Below are positions 1-8,671 of a DNA stretch of 31,678 nucleotides, piece by piece. Each line of letters starts with the position of its first letter. Position 1 is the stretch's first letter. Origin of the DNA: Phytophthora sp. 'mugwort' (Eukaryota; Oomycota; Peronosporomycetes; Peronosporales; Peronosporaceae); the NCBI GenBank assembly GCA_033558025.1, contig JAUCEF010000067.1, positions 1 to 31,678 of the forward strand, written 5' to 3'. A program made the translations under genes and the position numbers. The notes under the pieces were generated by a model that saw only the letters and a list, made by a program, of their open reading frames with translations, made no database searches and was not told where the DNA came from.

Positions 1-25
1 ATATTTAAATGATAAAATAAATTTA

Positions 26-328
26 TTATAATGATAATAAATTTATTTTATAAATTGAAATATCTCCATATAATTTAAAGAAAATAATCATAATAGCTAA
101 TCCAATAGCTGATTCTGCTGCAGCTACTGTTAAAATTAATAAAGAAAAAACTTGTCCTATTATATCATCAATTAAAACTGCAAAATAAATAAAATTTAAA
201 TTAATTGATAATAATAATAATTCAATAGACATTAAAATAATAATAATATTCTGTCTATTTAAAATTATACCAAATAATCCAAGACAGAATAAAAAAAAAG
301 TAAAAATAAAATGATTTAAAATATTCAT
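26..328 (-). CDS. nad4L: NADH dehydrogenase subunit 4L
   Basis: Small hydrophobic subunit of the membrane arm of complex I in the inner mitochondrial membrane; it helps form the proton-pumping module with nad6 and nad3. The 100-residue product is the usual length and has three membrane segments. The motif MSIELLLLSINLNF followed by an acidic and then an AAAESAIGLAI stretch is diagnostic of the NuoK/ND4L family. An in-frame TTG lies five codons upstream inside the gap to nad1, but the ATG at 328-326 gives the normal family start, so I use it. It lies 2 bases downstream of the nad1 stop and is probably cotranscribed with nad11 and nad1. Identity is secure. Confidence 0.95.
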   Translation of the reverse strand: MNILNHFIFTFFLFCLGLFGIILNRQNIIIILMSIELLLLSINLNFIYFAVLIDDIIGQVFSLLILTVAAAESAIGLAIMIIFFKLYGDISIYKINLLSL

Positions 329-330
329 AA

Positions 331-1311
331 TTAAATTAACCAATTAAAACTTATTAAAATACTTGCAGTATATAAAAACCAGGATAATGAAAAAGGTAGA
401 AATACTTTCCAACCTAAACGCATTAATTGGTCATAACGATATCGAGGTAAAATAGCTCGAGCAACTACAAATAAAACAACAAAAAAACAAATTTTAATAC
501 TAAACCAAAAAGATCCGGGTAAAAAATTAATACAATTTATACTAAAAGGGAAAGGTGCTAACCAACCACCTAAAAATAAAATCGTAGTTAAACTACTCAT
601 TAATAACATATTAGCATATTCACCTAAAAAAAATAATGCAAAACCCATTGCAGAATATTCTACATTATAACCTGAAACTAATTCAGCTTCAGCTTCAGGT
701 AAATCAAAGGGATGTCGATTTGTTTCTGCTAAACAAGATATAAAAAAAATTATAAAAATAGGAAAAAGAGGAAAACAATACCATACCGTTTTTTGTGCCC
801 AAATAATAGAAATTAAATTTAAAGATTTTGCACAAACAATTACTGAAAGAATTGAAAACCCAATAGTTAATTCATATGAAATCATTTGTGCTGTTGATCT
901 TAAAGCCCCTAAAAACGAATATTTAGAATTACTTGACCAACCACCTATAATAACACCGTATACACCTAAAGATGAAATTGCTATTAAATATAAAATACCA
1001 ATATTTAATTCAGTAAAAAACATACCAAAACCTAAAGGTATTATTGTCCAACTTAATAGACTTAAAAAAAAAGCTAAAATAGGTGCAAATATAAATAAAA
1101 TTACATCAGCATTACTTGGTAAAATTGTTTCTTTTACGAATAATTTAAGACCATCAGCTAATGGTTGTAATAATCCAAAAGTACCTACAACATTAGGTCC
1201 TCTTCTTCTTTGAATAGAAGCTAATATTTTACGTTCAACTAAAGTAAAATAAGCCACAGCAATTAATAAAGGTAATATGAAAATTAAAAATTTTAAAATT
1301 GTGTATATCAT
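331..1311 (-). CDS. nad1: NADH dehydrogenase subunit 1
   Basis: Complex I membrane subunit that forms much of the quinone-binding cavity at the junction with the peripheral arm. The 326-residue product has about eight membrane segments and hallmark sequences of the NuoH/ND1 family: the N-terminal [17 protein letters not shown], the central [20 protein letters not shown] and the C-terminal [18 protein letters not shown]. Its ATG overlaps the TGA stop of nad11 as ATGA, and nad4L follows after 2 bases, so nad11, nad1 and nad4L look like one transcription unit. Length and motifs are normal. Confidence 0.97.
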   Translation of the reverse strand: MIYTILKFLIFILPLLIAVAYFTLVERKILASIQRRRGPNVVGTFGLLQPLADGLKLFVKETILPSNADVILFIFAPILAFFLSLLSWTIIPLGFGMFFTELNIGILYLIAISSLGVYGVIIGGWSSNSKYSFLGALRSTAQMISYELTIGFSILSVIVCAKSLNLISIIWAQKTVWYCFPLFPIFIIFFISCLAETNRHPFDLPEAEAELVSGYNVEYSAMGFALFFLGEYANMLLMSSLTTILFLGGWLAPFPFSINCINFLPGSFWFSIKICFFVVLFVVARAILPRYRYDQLMRLGWKVFLPFSLSWFLYTASILISFNWLI

Positions 1312-3314
1312 AATAATTTTGATTGATTTTTGAAAATTTTATTAGAATTAATCAATATTTTTGAATATTGTTCTAATATATTTGTATAATAATTATTTTT
1401 AATTAATGAATCTAAAAAATTAATATTAATTTTTAAAAATTTTTTATTAAAACTAAAATTATAAATAATTTTTATTTTTTTTTTTAATAAATAAGGTAAA
1501 ATATCTTTAATTTTTAAAAAAGCTTCTGATTTAGATTGATTTTTATTTAATAAAAATTTATAAAGATTTCTATAAATTATAGAATCTTTACGTTGTTCTA
1601 TATTTACATTTAAAATTTGTTCATTTTTTTGAATAAAACCTTCTAAATTAATATACATTCCATTTTTTTCTAAAAAAGTTAATCCAGGTAAAATTAGATT
1701 TGAATTTTGAGCATCTTTAGTAAAATGATGTCCTTGATAAATAACAAAACTATTTTTAGTTATTTTTAATTTATTTTGTAAATTTGTATTAAATAAATAA
1801 TATAATTTTGAATTATTTAACATATTTAATGATTTTGGAAAAGTAATTTCAAAAAAATTAATTAAAGAAGTTTGAAAATTAAAGAAATTAATATTATGGT
1901 TAATAAATGATAAATTTTTTAATTTTGATAATAAAAAAAAACCATTTTTTTGATTTAAAATATTACTACCTATAATAATTAAAGGTTTTTTTGCTTTTTT
2001 TAATTGTTTACAAAATACATGTTTTCCTAAAATAATATTTATTAAAGTTTTAAAAGTTAATCCTAAATGTTTTACTGGATAAGTAAAATTAATTTTATTA
2101 CCGATATATGCTATTTTAAAATTTCCTTTTTTTAAACGATTAATTAAATGAATATTTAAAATAGAACCTTCTTGACGAATATCACTACCAATTATTAAAC
2201 AAACATCAGATTCTTCAATAGATTTTAAAGTATTATTAAATAAAAAATTTGAAGCTAAATCAGAATTTATCTTAATTTGTCGATTTTTTAAAAATTGTTC
2301 ATAATTTACATTTGAAATTCCTAATTTATTTAAATTTTTTTTTAATAAAAAAAGAGATTCTAAATCAGTTAAATCACCAATAATACTTTTAGCATTAAAA
2401 CTATCTGTAATTATCAATTTTTTATTAATAATATTTAGAGCATCTAACCAAGAAATCCTATGAAAATTGTTTTGATTATCTTTTAATAATGGATATTTTA
2501 ATCGTTGATATTTTAAACTATCAAAAAAATATCTTGTTTTATCTGATATCCATTCTTTATTAATATTAAAATTAGTTTTAGGTAAAATACGTATAATTTC
2601 ATTATTAAAAATATCAATTTTAATATTTGAACCAATACTATCTAAAATAGCAATACCCTCTTTTTTTTTTAATTCCCAAGAACGTGCTTTAAAAGTATAG
2701 GGTTTAGAAGTTAATGCACCAACAGGACATAAATCTACTAAATTACCAGAAAATTCGGATTTAAAAATATTTGAAGAATAAAAATTAATTTCAGTTTTAT
2801 TACCACGACCTGTTGTACCTAAACCGTCAATTCCACAAATTTCATTAGCAAAACGTACACAACGTGTACAATGAATACATCTTGTCATAATTGTTTTAAT
2901 AAAAGGACCACAATATTTATCTTCAACGCCACGTTTTTTAAAAAAAAAACGACTACGATCCGATCCAAAAATCATTGTTTGATCTTGTAAATCACATTCT
3001 GACGCTTGATCACAAATAGGACAATCTAATGGATGATTTATTAAAAGAAATTCTAATACACTTTCACGTGCTTTTTGTACTAAAGGAGTATTAGTAAATA
3101 TTTTCATATTTGGTATTAAAGGCATTGCACATGAAGCTACAGGTTTAGGGGAATTTTCGATTTCAACTAAACACATACGACAATTACCGGCAATTTGTAA
3201 ATTCTCTTGAAAACAGAATTTAGGGATTTGAATTTTAAAATTATTACATGCTTGTAAAACTGTTAAATTTTTATTAACTTTTAATTCGATATTGTTAATA
3301 TATATATTAATCAT
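1308..3314 (-). CDS. nad11: NADH dehydrogenase subunit 11 (75 kDa Fe-S subunit)
   Basis: Peripheral-arm subunit of complex I that carries electron-transfer Fe-S clusters. The 668-residue product is full length. The N-terminal ferredoxin-like domain has C34, C45, C48 and C62 for a 2Fe-2S cluster. Next come H94, C98, C101 and C107 (HxxxCxxCxxxxxC), then C146, C149, C152 and C196 for 4Fe-4S clusters. Residues from about 215 on form the degenerate molybdopterin-oxidoreductase-like domain, which is lysine- and asparagine-rich here. It ends in TGA, overlapping the nad1 ATG by four bases; no other gene in the window appears to use TGA. If TGA were read through, the frame would close five codons later. 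Having both domains in one mitochondrial gene fits stramenopiles and some other protists. Confidence 0.96.
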   Translation of the reverse strand: MINIYINNIELKVNKNLTVLQACNNFKIQIPKFCFQENLQIAGNCRMCLVEIENSPKPVASCAMPLIPNMKIFTNTPLVQKARESVLEFLLINHPLDCPICDQASECDLQDQTMIFGSDRSRFFFKKRGVEDKYCGPFIKTIMTRCIHCTRCVRFANEICGIDGLGTTGRGNKTEINFYSSNIFKSEFSGNLVDLCPVGALTSKPYTFKARSWELKKKEGIAILDSIGSNIKIDIFNNEIIRILPKTNFNINKEWISDKTRYFFDSLKYQRLKYPLLKDNQNNFHRISWLDALNIINKKLIITDSFNAKSIIGDLTDLESLFLLKKNLNKLGISNVNYEQFLKNRQIKINSDLASNFLFNNTLKSIEESDVCLIIGSDIRQEGSILNIHLINRLKKGNFKIAYIGNKINFTYPVKHLGLTFKTLINIILGKHVFCKQLKKAKKPLIIIGSNILNQKNGFFLLSKLKNLSFINHNINFFNFQTSLINFFEITFPKSLNMLNNSKLYYLFNTNLQNKLKITKNSFVIYQGHHFTKDAQNSNLILPGLTFLEKNGMYINLEGFIQKNEQILNVNIEQRKDSIIYRNLYKFLLNKNQSKSEAFLKIKDILPYLLKKKIKIIYNFSFNKKFLKININFLDSLIKNNYYTNILEQYSKILINSNKIFKNQSKLL

Positions 3315-3396
3315 TTTAATGATAAAAAATTAAATAAAATATAAATTTATTTTCACTAAAAAGATATATTTTATTTAAAATATATTATTATAGTAA

Positions 3397-3479
3397 TATC
3401 AAAGAAGGGATTTGAACCCTTAACGCTTTTAAGCTTTACATCCTAAGTGTAACGTGTTTACCAATTTCACCACTTTGAT
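3397..3479 (-). tRNA. trnL(uag): tRNA-Leu (UAG)
   Basis: Cloverleaf on the minus strand with a perfect 7-bp acceptor (ATCAAAG with CTTTGAT), a long variable arm, a T-arm with loop TTCAAAT and anticodon loop CTTAGGA giving UAG. It shares a 19-base D-arm stretch with the neighbouring tRNA-Leu (UAA), so the two are probably related by duplication or share class II Leu identity elements. Expected to read CUN codons. Confidence 0.92.
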
Positions 3480-3487
3480 AATAAAAA

Positions 3488-3570
3488 TACCTACTATTGG
3501 ACTTGAACCAATAACCCTAAAAGGGAACAGATTTTAAATCTATCGTGTTTACCAATTTCACCAAGTAGGC
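3488..3570 (-). tRNA. trnL(uaa): tRNA-Leu (UAA)
   Basis: Class II tRNA on the minus strand with a perfect 7-bp acceptor (GCCTACT with AGTAGGT), a variable arm containing a CCCTTTTAGGG hairpin, and anticodon loop TTTAAAA giving UAA. It reads UUA, the dominant Leu codon of this AT-rich genome. It lies 8 bases upstream of tRNA-Leu (UAG) in the transcription direction and divergent from tatC. Confidence 0.92.
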
Positions 3571-3588
3571 TAATATTTTTTTAAATAT

Positions 3589-4332
3589 ATGAAAAAAAAA
3601 AAAATAATAACTTATTTACAATTACATTTATTTGAATTAAAATATAATTTTTTTATACTTTTAATCACTTTTTTTTATCTTTTTATAATTTCATATTATT
3701 TTTCTGATCAATTAATATATTTATTAGTTAATAATTTACTTAATAAAAATATGTTAAAATATTTTATTTTTACTAATATTACTGAAATTTTTATTACTAA
3801 TATTTTTATAGCAATTTTCATAACAACTTTTATAACAATTCAATTAAGTTTTTTATTATTTTGGTTTTTTTTATCAAAAGGTTTATATAAATTTGAAAAT
3901 TTTATTTTTATAAAATTTTATATTTTTTTTATAATTTTTAATTTTTTTATAATAAAATTTATTTTTACTAATATTATTCCACATATTTGGGATTTTTTAT
4001 TAAATTTAAATTTTTCAAATTTATATCTTTTAACAATTTATTTTGAACCAAAAATTGATAATTATTTTGATTTTATTTTTTCTTCTTTTATTTATATATT
4101 TATAATATTTATTTATTTTTTTTCTTTATTTTTTTTTATATCAAATAATATTTTAAAAATTAAAATAATTATTAATTTAAGAAAATTCTTTTATTTAAAA
4201 ATAATATTATTGAGTGCTTTAATTACACCACCAGATATATTTAATTTTATATTAATTTATTTTATCTTTTTTTTTTTTTTTGAAATATTTATTTATATTT
4301 CAATATATTTAAATAAATATAAATTAATTTAA
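3589..4332 (+). CDS. tatC: Sec-independent (twin-arginine) translocase subunit TatC
   Basis: Multi-spanning core subunit of the twin-arginine protein translocase in the inner mitochondrial membrane (also annotated as ymf16 or mttB in mitochondria). The 247-residue product is very Phe/Ile-rich with about six predicted membrane segments. It has the N-terminal LQLHLFELKYNFF region of the family and the diagnostic SALITPPDIFN motif, with T213-P-P-D216, before the last membrane segments. Length matches bacterial and mitochondrial TatC. It runs tail-to-tail into the rpl31-like gene with a 9-base overlap. A tiny TatA-like ORF at 20735-20833 may be its partner. The poly-A run after the start encodes Lys residues and could be prone to sequencing error. 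Confidence 0.92.
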   Translation: MKKKKIITYLQLHLFELKYNFFILLITFFYLFIISYYFSDQLIYLLVNNLLNKNMLKYFIFTNITEIFITNIFIAIFITTFITIQLSFLLFWFFLSKGLYKFENFIFIKFYIFFIIFNFFIIKFIFTNIIPHIWDFLLNLNFSNLYLLTIYFEPKIDNYFDFIFSSFIYIFIIFIYFFSLFFFISNNILKIKIIINLRKFFYLKIILLSALITPPDIFNFILIYFIFFFFFEIFIYISIYLNKYKLI

Positions 4333-4527
4333 TTTATTTTTTTTTATAAAATTTAATTTACTTTTATTTAAATTGATATTTGTATTTGTAATAATATCTG
4401 TTTCTTTAAAAATTCTTAAATTTAATTGATAATTTTTTAAATACTTAATAGATGTTATTTTTAAAGAAGATCCATTTGTTAAAATAATTTTATTTTTATA
4501 GGTAAAAAATTTTTTATTTTTATTCAT
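4324..4527 (-). CDS. rpl31: Probable ribosomal protein L31
   Basis: Short basic protein of 67 residues. I recognise the L31-like core KNKIILTNGSSLKITS followed about 20 residues later by a Leu/Arg segment and TDIITNTN, in place of the usual D-x-x-N/S-H-P of bacterial L31. The zinc-binding Cys residues of some bacterial L31 proteins are absent, as in other mitochondrial versions. The frame is open ten codons further upstream to an ATG inside tRNA-Cys on the other strand; I prefer the ATG at 4527, which clears the tRNA. Its 3' end overlaps the tatC 3' end by 9 bases. Small rpl31 genes occur in heterokont and cryptophyte mitochondrial genomes. The match is by eye, hence moderate confidence. Confidence 0.6.
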   Translation of the reverse strand: MNKNKKFFTYKNKIILTNGSSLKITSIKYLKNYQLNLRIFKETDIITNTNINLNKSKLNFIKKNKLN

Positions 4528-4544
4528 ATAATATAATTTATTTT

Positions 4545-4615
4545 GGCTAGATAACATAAAGGTAATGTAAAGGACTGCAAATCCTTTAATGACGGTTCGA
4601 ATCCGTCTCTAGCTT
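4545..4615 (+). tRNA. trnC(gca): tRNA-Cys (GCA)
   Basis: Cloverleaf with acceptor GGCTAGA pairing TCTAGCT (one G-U pair), anticodon arm AAGGA-CTGCAAA-TCCTT giving GCA, and T-arm CGG-TTCGAAT-CCG. It is a lone plus-strand tRNA between minus-strand genes. Confidence 0.93.
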
Positions 4616-4619
4616 TTAA

Positions 4620-4704
4620 AGGATAGAGTGGGATTTGAACCCACGGTATTATTACATACTTCAGTTTTCAAGACTGACACCTTAAACCACTCGATCACCT
4701 ATCC
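4620..4704 (-). tRNA. trnS(uga): tRNA-Ser (UGA)
   Basis: Class II tRNA on the minus strand with 5' GGATAGG pairing CTATCC, anticodon loop CTTGAAA giving UGA, a long variable arm and T-loop TTCAAAT. It precedes the stop of rps11 by 9 bases on the same strand. Confidence 0.93.
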
Positions 4705-4713
4705 ATATTAAAA

Positions 4714-5127
4714 TTAACGTCTTTTTTGTTTTTTTAATCTACAACCATTAAAAGGTTTTGTTGTTTTATCTAAAATATATTTTATTTTAATTTTTTTATT
4801 TTTTATATTTTTTAAAACATTATATCGACCTAAACCAGTACCATGTAAATAAATTTTTAATTTTTTTATTTTTTTTAATTGAAGATATTTATTAATTTTA
4901 TATACAATTAATTGAACATTATATGGTGTATTTTTTTTAAAACGTGTTTTTTTTAATGATTTTGTAGACCATTGTTTTAAAAGATTTCCTTTATAAGTTG
5001 TTAAACTTATAATAGTATTTTTTAAATTTGCTGTAATATGTAAATTTGTTAAAATTAAAGGATTTTTTTTTTTTAAATTTATTTTTTTTTTAAATTTATT
5101 TTTAAAATTATATTTATTTTTATTCAT
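4714..5127 (-). CDS. rps11: Ribosomal protein S11
   Basis: Small-subunit platform protein of the mitochondrial ribosome. The 137-residue product has a Lys/Asn-rich N-terminal extension of about 22 residues, then the S11 fold, with ILTNLHITANLKNTIISLTT near the start of the core, GTGLGRYNVLKNI in the middle and the C-terminal PFNGCRLKKQKRR, which is the normal S11 end. Its ATG is 12 bases after the rps13 stop, keeping the bacterial alpha-operon order rps13-rps11 on the minus strand. Confidence 0.95.
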   Translation of the reverse strand: MNKNKYNFKNKFKKKINLKKKNPLILTNLHITANLKNTIISLTTYKGNLLKQWSTKSLKKTRFKKNTPYNVQLIVYKINKYLQLKKIKKLKIYLHGTGLGRYNVLKNIKNKKIKIKYILDKTTKPFNGCRLKKQKRR

Positions 5128-5139
5128 AGAATAATAACT

Positions 5140-5553
5140 TTATCTTTTTTTTTTTTTTTGACTTTTAAATGGTCGTTTATTACGTGAAATACGTTTTTGA
5201 ATAAAAATTTTTTTTAATTTTTTAGATGTTTTTGAATTTGTATGAGTACGTTGTCCTCTAACAGGTAATCCCTGACTTTGTCTAATTCCACGATTACTTT
5301 TAATTTCTACTAATTCATTTAATCTTTCAGTTTTAATTTTTTTTAAAAGTTGTTCAACTTTTAAATTTTTATTAATATAATTAACCAGTCGGTTTACATG
5401 GTTGTTTTTAAGTTTATTAAGGGTGATTTGAGGATTAATTCCTATATTTTTACAAATTTTCTTGGATTGAAATTCATTAATACCATATAATATAGTTAAT
5501 GAATATAAAATACTTTTTGAATCTGAAATTGTTTTATTAAAAATATATAACAT
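5140..5553 (-). CDS. rps13: Ribosomal protein S13
   Basis: Small-subunit head protein that contacts tRNA and the large subunit. The 137-residue product contains the S13 helix-two-turn-helix region (LYGINEFQSKKICKNIGI) and the highly conserved RGIRQSQGLPVRGQRTHTNSKT near residues 90-110. The tail is Lys/Arg-rich, coded by A-rich homopolymers. It is divergent from rpl2 with only 28 bases between the two start codons, so a very compact bidirectional promoter or processing site must lie there if transcription starts in this gap. Confidence 0.96.
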   Translation of the reverse strand: MLYIFNKTISDSKSILYSLTILYGINEFQSKKICKNIGINPQITLNKLKNNHVNRLVNYINKNLKVEQLLKKIKTERLNELVEIKSNRGIRQSQGLPVRGQRTHTNSKTSKKLKKIFIQKRISRNKRPFKSQKKKKR

Positions 5554-5581
5554 AATAGATTTTATCTATATACCATATAAA

Positions 5582-6388
5582 ATGATAGAAAAAAAAATAA
5601 AACCTATAACACCATCACAACGTCAAACATTTTTATTAAAAAAAGATAATTTAACTAAAATTTTTAAAATTAAATCTTTAACAAAAGGTTTTCAACGTGC
5701 TAATGGTAAAAATAATCAAGGTAAAATAACTATAAAACATCGCGGTGGTGGACATAAACGTTTATATAGAATAATTGATTTTAATAGATCTAAAAATATT
5801 GAAGGTTATATTATTAAAATTTTATATGATCCTAATCGTTCCGCAAATATCGCTTATATTAAAAACAATTCTAAATCTTATTTAATTTTAGCACCGGAAG
5901 GTTTAAAAATTAATCAATATATAAAAAGTTCACCTAATGCTGAATTAAAAGTAGGTAATGCTTTACCATTACAAAATATACCAATTGGTAGTTTAATTCA
6001 TAATATTAGTTTATATCCAAAATCTAGAGGAAAATTAATAAGAAGTGCTGGAACATCTGCACAATTAATTCAAAAAATTGATAATAAATACGCTCGAATT
6101 CGTTTAAATTCTGGTGAATTAAAATTAATTTTATTAACTTGTTATGCAACATTAGGTGTTGTATCTAATATTAATCATAAAAAAATTAAATTAGGTAAAG
6201 CTGGGCGTTCACGTTGGTTAAATAGACGACCTTCTGTACGTGGTGTAGCAAAAAATCCTGTCGATCATCCACATGGTGGTGGTGAGGGTAAAACAAGTGG
6301 AGGGCGACCTTCTGTAACACCACAAGGTAAAATAACTAAAGGAAAGCCTACACGTAAAAAAACAAAAAAAAAATTAATTATTAAATAA
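5582..6388 (+). CDS. rpl2: Ribosomal protein L2
   Basis: Large-subunit protein next to the peptidyl transferase centre. The 268-residue product has the family core: KHRGGGHKRLYRIIDF near residue 55, DPNRSANIAYI, GNALPLQNIPIGSLIHN, and the C-terminal RPSVRGVAKNPVDHPHGGGEG loop that includes the functionally essential His. Length is close to bacterial L2. First gene of an S10-like cluster rpl2-rps19-rps3-rpl16; rps19 follows after 3 bases. Mitochondrial rpl2 is uncommon and supports a gene-rich protist lineage. Confidence 0.97.
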   Translation: MIEKKIKPITPSQRQTFLLKKDNLTKIFKIKSLTKGFQRANGKNNQGKITIKHRGGGHKRLYRIIDFNRSKNIEGYIIKILYDPNRSANIAYIKNNSKSYLILAPEGLKINQYIKSSPNAELKVGNALPLQNIPIGSLIHNISLYPKSRGKLIRSAGTSAQLIQKIDNKYARIRLNSGELKLILLTCYATLGVVSNINHKKIKLGKAGRSRWLNRRPSVRGVAKNPVDHPHGGGEGKTSGGRPSVTPQGKITKGKPTRKKTKKKLIIK

Positions 6389-6391
6389 ATT

Positions 6392-6628
6392 ATGTCTAGA
6401 AGTAAATATAAAGGTCCATTTTTTAAAGTTAATTTATTAAAAAAAAAACAATGGATAAAAATAACTAATAAAAATTTAACAATATTACCTGAATATAGTA
6501 ATCATTCTGTAAGTATTTATAATGGTAAAATATTTATTAATTTGGAAATAAATGATAAAATGATTGGTTTTAAATTTGGTGAATTTATTAATACACGAAA
6601 AAAACATATATATAAAAAAAAAAAATAA
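6392..6628 (+). CDS. rps19: Ribosomal protein S19
   Basis: Small-subunit head protein. The 78-residue product begins SRSKYKGPFF, contains IYNGKIFINLEINDKMIGFKFGEF in place of the bacterial VHNGKQHVPV-EMVGHKLGEF region, and ends in a Lys tract after NTRKKHIYK. Spacing of 3 bases on each side to rpl2 and rps3 indicates a polycistronic transcript. Confidence 0.95.
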   Translation: MSRSKYKGPFFKVNLLKKKQWIKITNKNLTILPEYSNHSVSIYNGKIFINLEINDKMIGFKFGEFINTRKKHIYKKKK

Positions 6629-6631
6629 ATT

Positions 6632-7462
6632 ATGGGTCAAAAAATTATACCAATTAGTTTAAGATTAAATAAAAAAAAAAATTGGGATTCCCAATGGATT
6701 GTTAATAATAATGAGTATTCTAATTTATTGCATTTTGATTTAGAAATTAAAAAATATTTTCAAAATATTTTTAATTATAAAAATTTAAAATTAATAGATA
6801 TAAATATAGTAAAAACATCAAATAATATAAATATATATGTTTATATTCAAAAAAATGCAAAAAAATATTATAAATTATCTTATAATCAAATTATTAAATA
6901 TTTAAATATATATTATATTAATAATAATATTAAATTATTTATCAAAAATGTCCAATTTTTTGAATTAATTAAATTACGAAAAAATTTAAAAAGAATTTTT
7001 GATAAAATAAGAAAAAATAATCGAATTAATAAAAATGTTAAAAAAATGATTTATAATTTTAGTTATGCTTTTTATACTAAAAATATAAATATTATAACTT
7101 TTTATATTAAACAAACATTAGAAAAAAAAAAAACACATAAAAAATTTATTAATAATATTGATAATATGCTTCAAGAATTTTTTAAAATATTTTCTAATTT
7201 TATTGGTTATCGTTTACAATTTAAAGGTCGTTTAAATAAATCAAAACGTAAAAAAAAACTAATTTTTCAAAAAGGAAAAATACCATTAAATACTTTAGAA
7301 TATGATATTAAATATCATTTTAATGAATTTAAAACACCATCGGGTATTTGTAGTATTAAATTATGGATTTTTTTTAAACCACTAAAAACTACATTAAATT
7401 CTAAATTTTTAAAAAAACAAAGAATTAAAAATACTAATTATGTTATTTCCAAAAAAAACTAA
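6632..7462 (+). CDS. rps3: Ribosomal protein S3
   Basis: Small-subunit protein at the mRNA entry site. The 276-residue product starts MGQKIIPISLRLNKKKNWDS, the conserved S3 N-terminus, and has the C-terminal S3 domain near residues 190-255 (GYRLQFKGRLNKSKRKKK, then SGICSIKLWIFF). The middle is Asn/Lys-rich and poorly conserved, as usual for mitochondrial S3. The 3' end overlaps the rpl16 start by 23 bases in another frame, as in many mitochondrial genomes. Confidence 0.94.
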   Translation: MGQKIIPISLRLNKKKNWDSQWIVNNNEYSNLLHFDLEIKKYFQNIFNYKNLKLIDINIVKTSNNINIYVYIQKNAKKYYKLSYNQIIKYLNIYYINNNIKLFIKNVQFFELIKLRKNLKRIFDKIRKNNRINKNVKKMIYNFSYAFYTKNINIITFYIKQTLEKKKTHKKFINNIDNMLQEFFKIFSNFIGYRLQFKGRLNKSKRKKKLIFQKGKIPLNTLEYDIKYHFNEFKTPSGICSIKLWIFFKPLKTTLNSKFLKKQRIKNTNYVISKKN

Positions 7463-7844
7463 ATATAAAAAACAATTTAAAAGTAAACTTACAGGTAAAA
7501 CAACAAAAGGTAATAATATTGTTTATGGTAAATATGCTATTAAAGTTTTAAAAGAAACACGTTTAACATCAAGACAAATAGAAGCAACTCGTCGAATAAT
7601 TATTCGAAAAATGAAACGATTAGGATTTCTTTGGATTCGTGTTTTTCCAGATACACCTGTAACAGCAAAACCTACAGAAAATCGTATGGGTAAAGGAAAA
7701 GGTGCTGTTTCTTTTTGGGTTGCTAAAGTTAAAAAAGGTCAAATTTTATATGAAATTAGCGGTATTTCATTAGAAAATGCAAAAAAAGTTTTAAAAGCGG
7801 GTTCTAATAAATTGCCGGTTAAAACAAAATTTATTTATAAATAA
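7440..7844 (+). CDS. rpl16: Ribosomal protein L16
   Basis: Large-subunit protein near the tRNA acceptor sites. The 134-residue product is the standard length and starts MLFPKKTKYKKQFK, the family N-terminus, which confirms the ATG inside the rps3 coding region. Conserved ETRLTSRQIEATRR, WIRVFPDTPVTAKPTENRMG and GKGKGAVSFWVAKVKKGQ are all present. Less AT-biased at conserved positions than its neighbours because of strong protein constraint. Confidence 0.97.
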   Translation: MLFPKKTKYKKQFKSKLTGKTTKGNNIVYGKYAIKVLKETRLTSRQIEATRRIIIRKMKRLGFLWIRVFPDTPVTAKPTENRMGKGKGAVSFWVAKVKKGQILYEISGISLENAKKVLKAGSNKLPVKTKFIYK

Positions 7845-7846
7845 TT

Positions 7847-7920
7847 AGGCTTATAGTTTAATTGGTTAGAGCATACCGCTCATAACGGTATAGTTGTAGG
7901 TTCAAATCCTACTAGGCCTA
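7847..7920 (+). tRNA. trnI(cau): tRNA with CAU anticodon, probably tRNA-Ile (lysidine type)
   Basis: Cloverleaf with acceptor AGGCTTA pairing TAGGCCT, anticodon arm ACCGC-TCATAAC-GGTAT giving CAU, and T-arm GTAGG-TTCAAAT-CCTAC. It is one of three CAU tRNAs in the window. The body strongly resembles the mitochondrial tRNA-Ile (CAU), whose C34 is changed to lysidine to read AUA, rather than initiator tRNA. That assignment is by overall likeness and could be swapped with the Met tRNA at 15254. Confidence 0.85.
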
Positions 7921-7941
7921 ATTAAAAAATTTTTATTTTAA

Positions 7942-8610
7942 ATGAAAAAATTAAAAAAACAAAAAACAAATAATTTATCAAATTATCAACAATTTTTAAA
8001 AAATAATTATTTAAAAAAAAAAAAATTTAAATTAAAAAATATTTTATTTGAAAATCCAATTTTATTTAATAATTTAAATTTAGAATCTTATGTAATTGAA
8101 TTTAATAATTATGAAAACATTTATTTACCTTTTACTTTAATAAAAATAGATAAAATTTCAACAATTGCTATAAAATATGAAAATATTATATTATTTAATT
8201 ATGATTTAACTTATAATATATTACATCAATTTAATAAAATAATGCTTCAAAATATTTTAATAAAAAAAAATAATTCAATAAAAGGTCGTTTACTTGGTGG
8301 AAATTGGAATAATAAAAAAATTTTTATTTCAATTTTAGGATTTATTTTTTCTATAAAACCTATTAATTTAAATAATGCTTTAAATTATAAAAAAAAATTT
8401 TATTTTAATAAATATAATAAAAAAGGTTTCTATAAAAGAAGAATTAATTCAACACGTTTAATTAATTGTTATAAATTAAAATATTTAAATTTTAAAGTTA
8501 ATAATTTAAATATATTTAAAAAATCAAAAAAAGAATTTTCAAGACTTTCTTATATTCAAACTATTATTCAAAATCAAAAAATAAAAAATAATAATTTTAA
8601 AATAAAATAA
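7942..8610 (+). CDS. Hypothetical basic protein, possible ribosomal protein S1
   Basis: ORF of 222 residues between a tRNA and atp8, with strong Lys/Asn bias. Residues about 112-142 read NSIKGRLLGGNWNNKKIFIS and then ILGFIFSIKP, which resembles the first strands of an S1 RNA-binding domain (consensus V-K-G-R-hydrophobic, then a Gly-rich turn, then h-h-h-G-h-x-x-F-h-P). Mitochondrial rps1 in jakobids and plants is about this size with one divergent S1 domain. The remainder has no motif I recognise. The gene sits at the end of the rpl2-rps19-rps3-rpl16 cluster, which supports a ribosomal role. I leave the symbol empty because the match is short. Coding status itself looks good: long, in frame, ATG 21 bases after the tRNA. 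Confidence 0.55.
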   Translation: MKKLKKQKTNNLSNYQQFLKNNYLKKKKFKLKNILFENPILFNNLNLESYVIEFNNYENIYLPFTLIKIDKISTIAIKYENIILFNYDLTYNILHQFNKIMLQNILIKKNNSIKGRLLGGNWNNKKIFISILGFIFSIKPINLNNALNYKKKFYFNKYNKKGFYKRRINSTRLINCYKLKYLNFKVNNLNIFKKSKKEFSRLSYIQTIIQNQKIKNNNFKIK

Positions 8611-8671
8611 AAATAAAAGTGTTCTTTCAAGAAAAATATATGTTGAAGAAATAAAAATTTATTATAAAATT

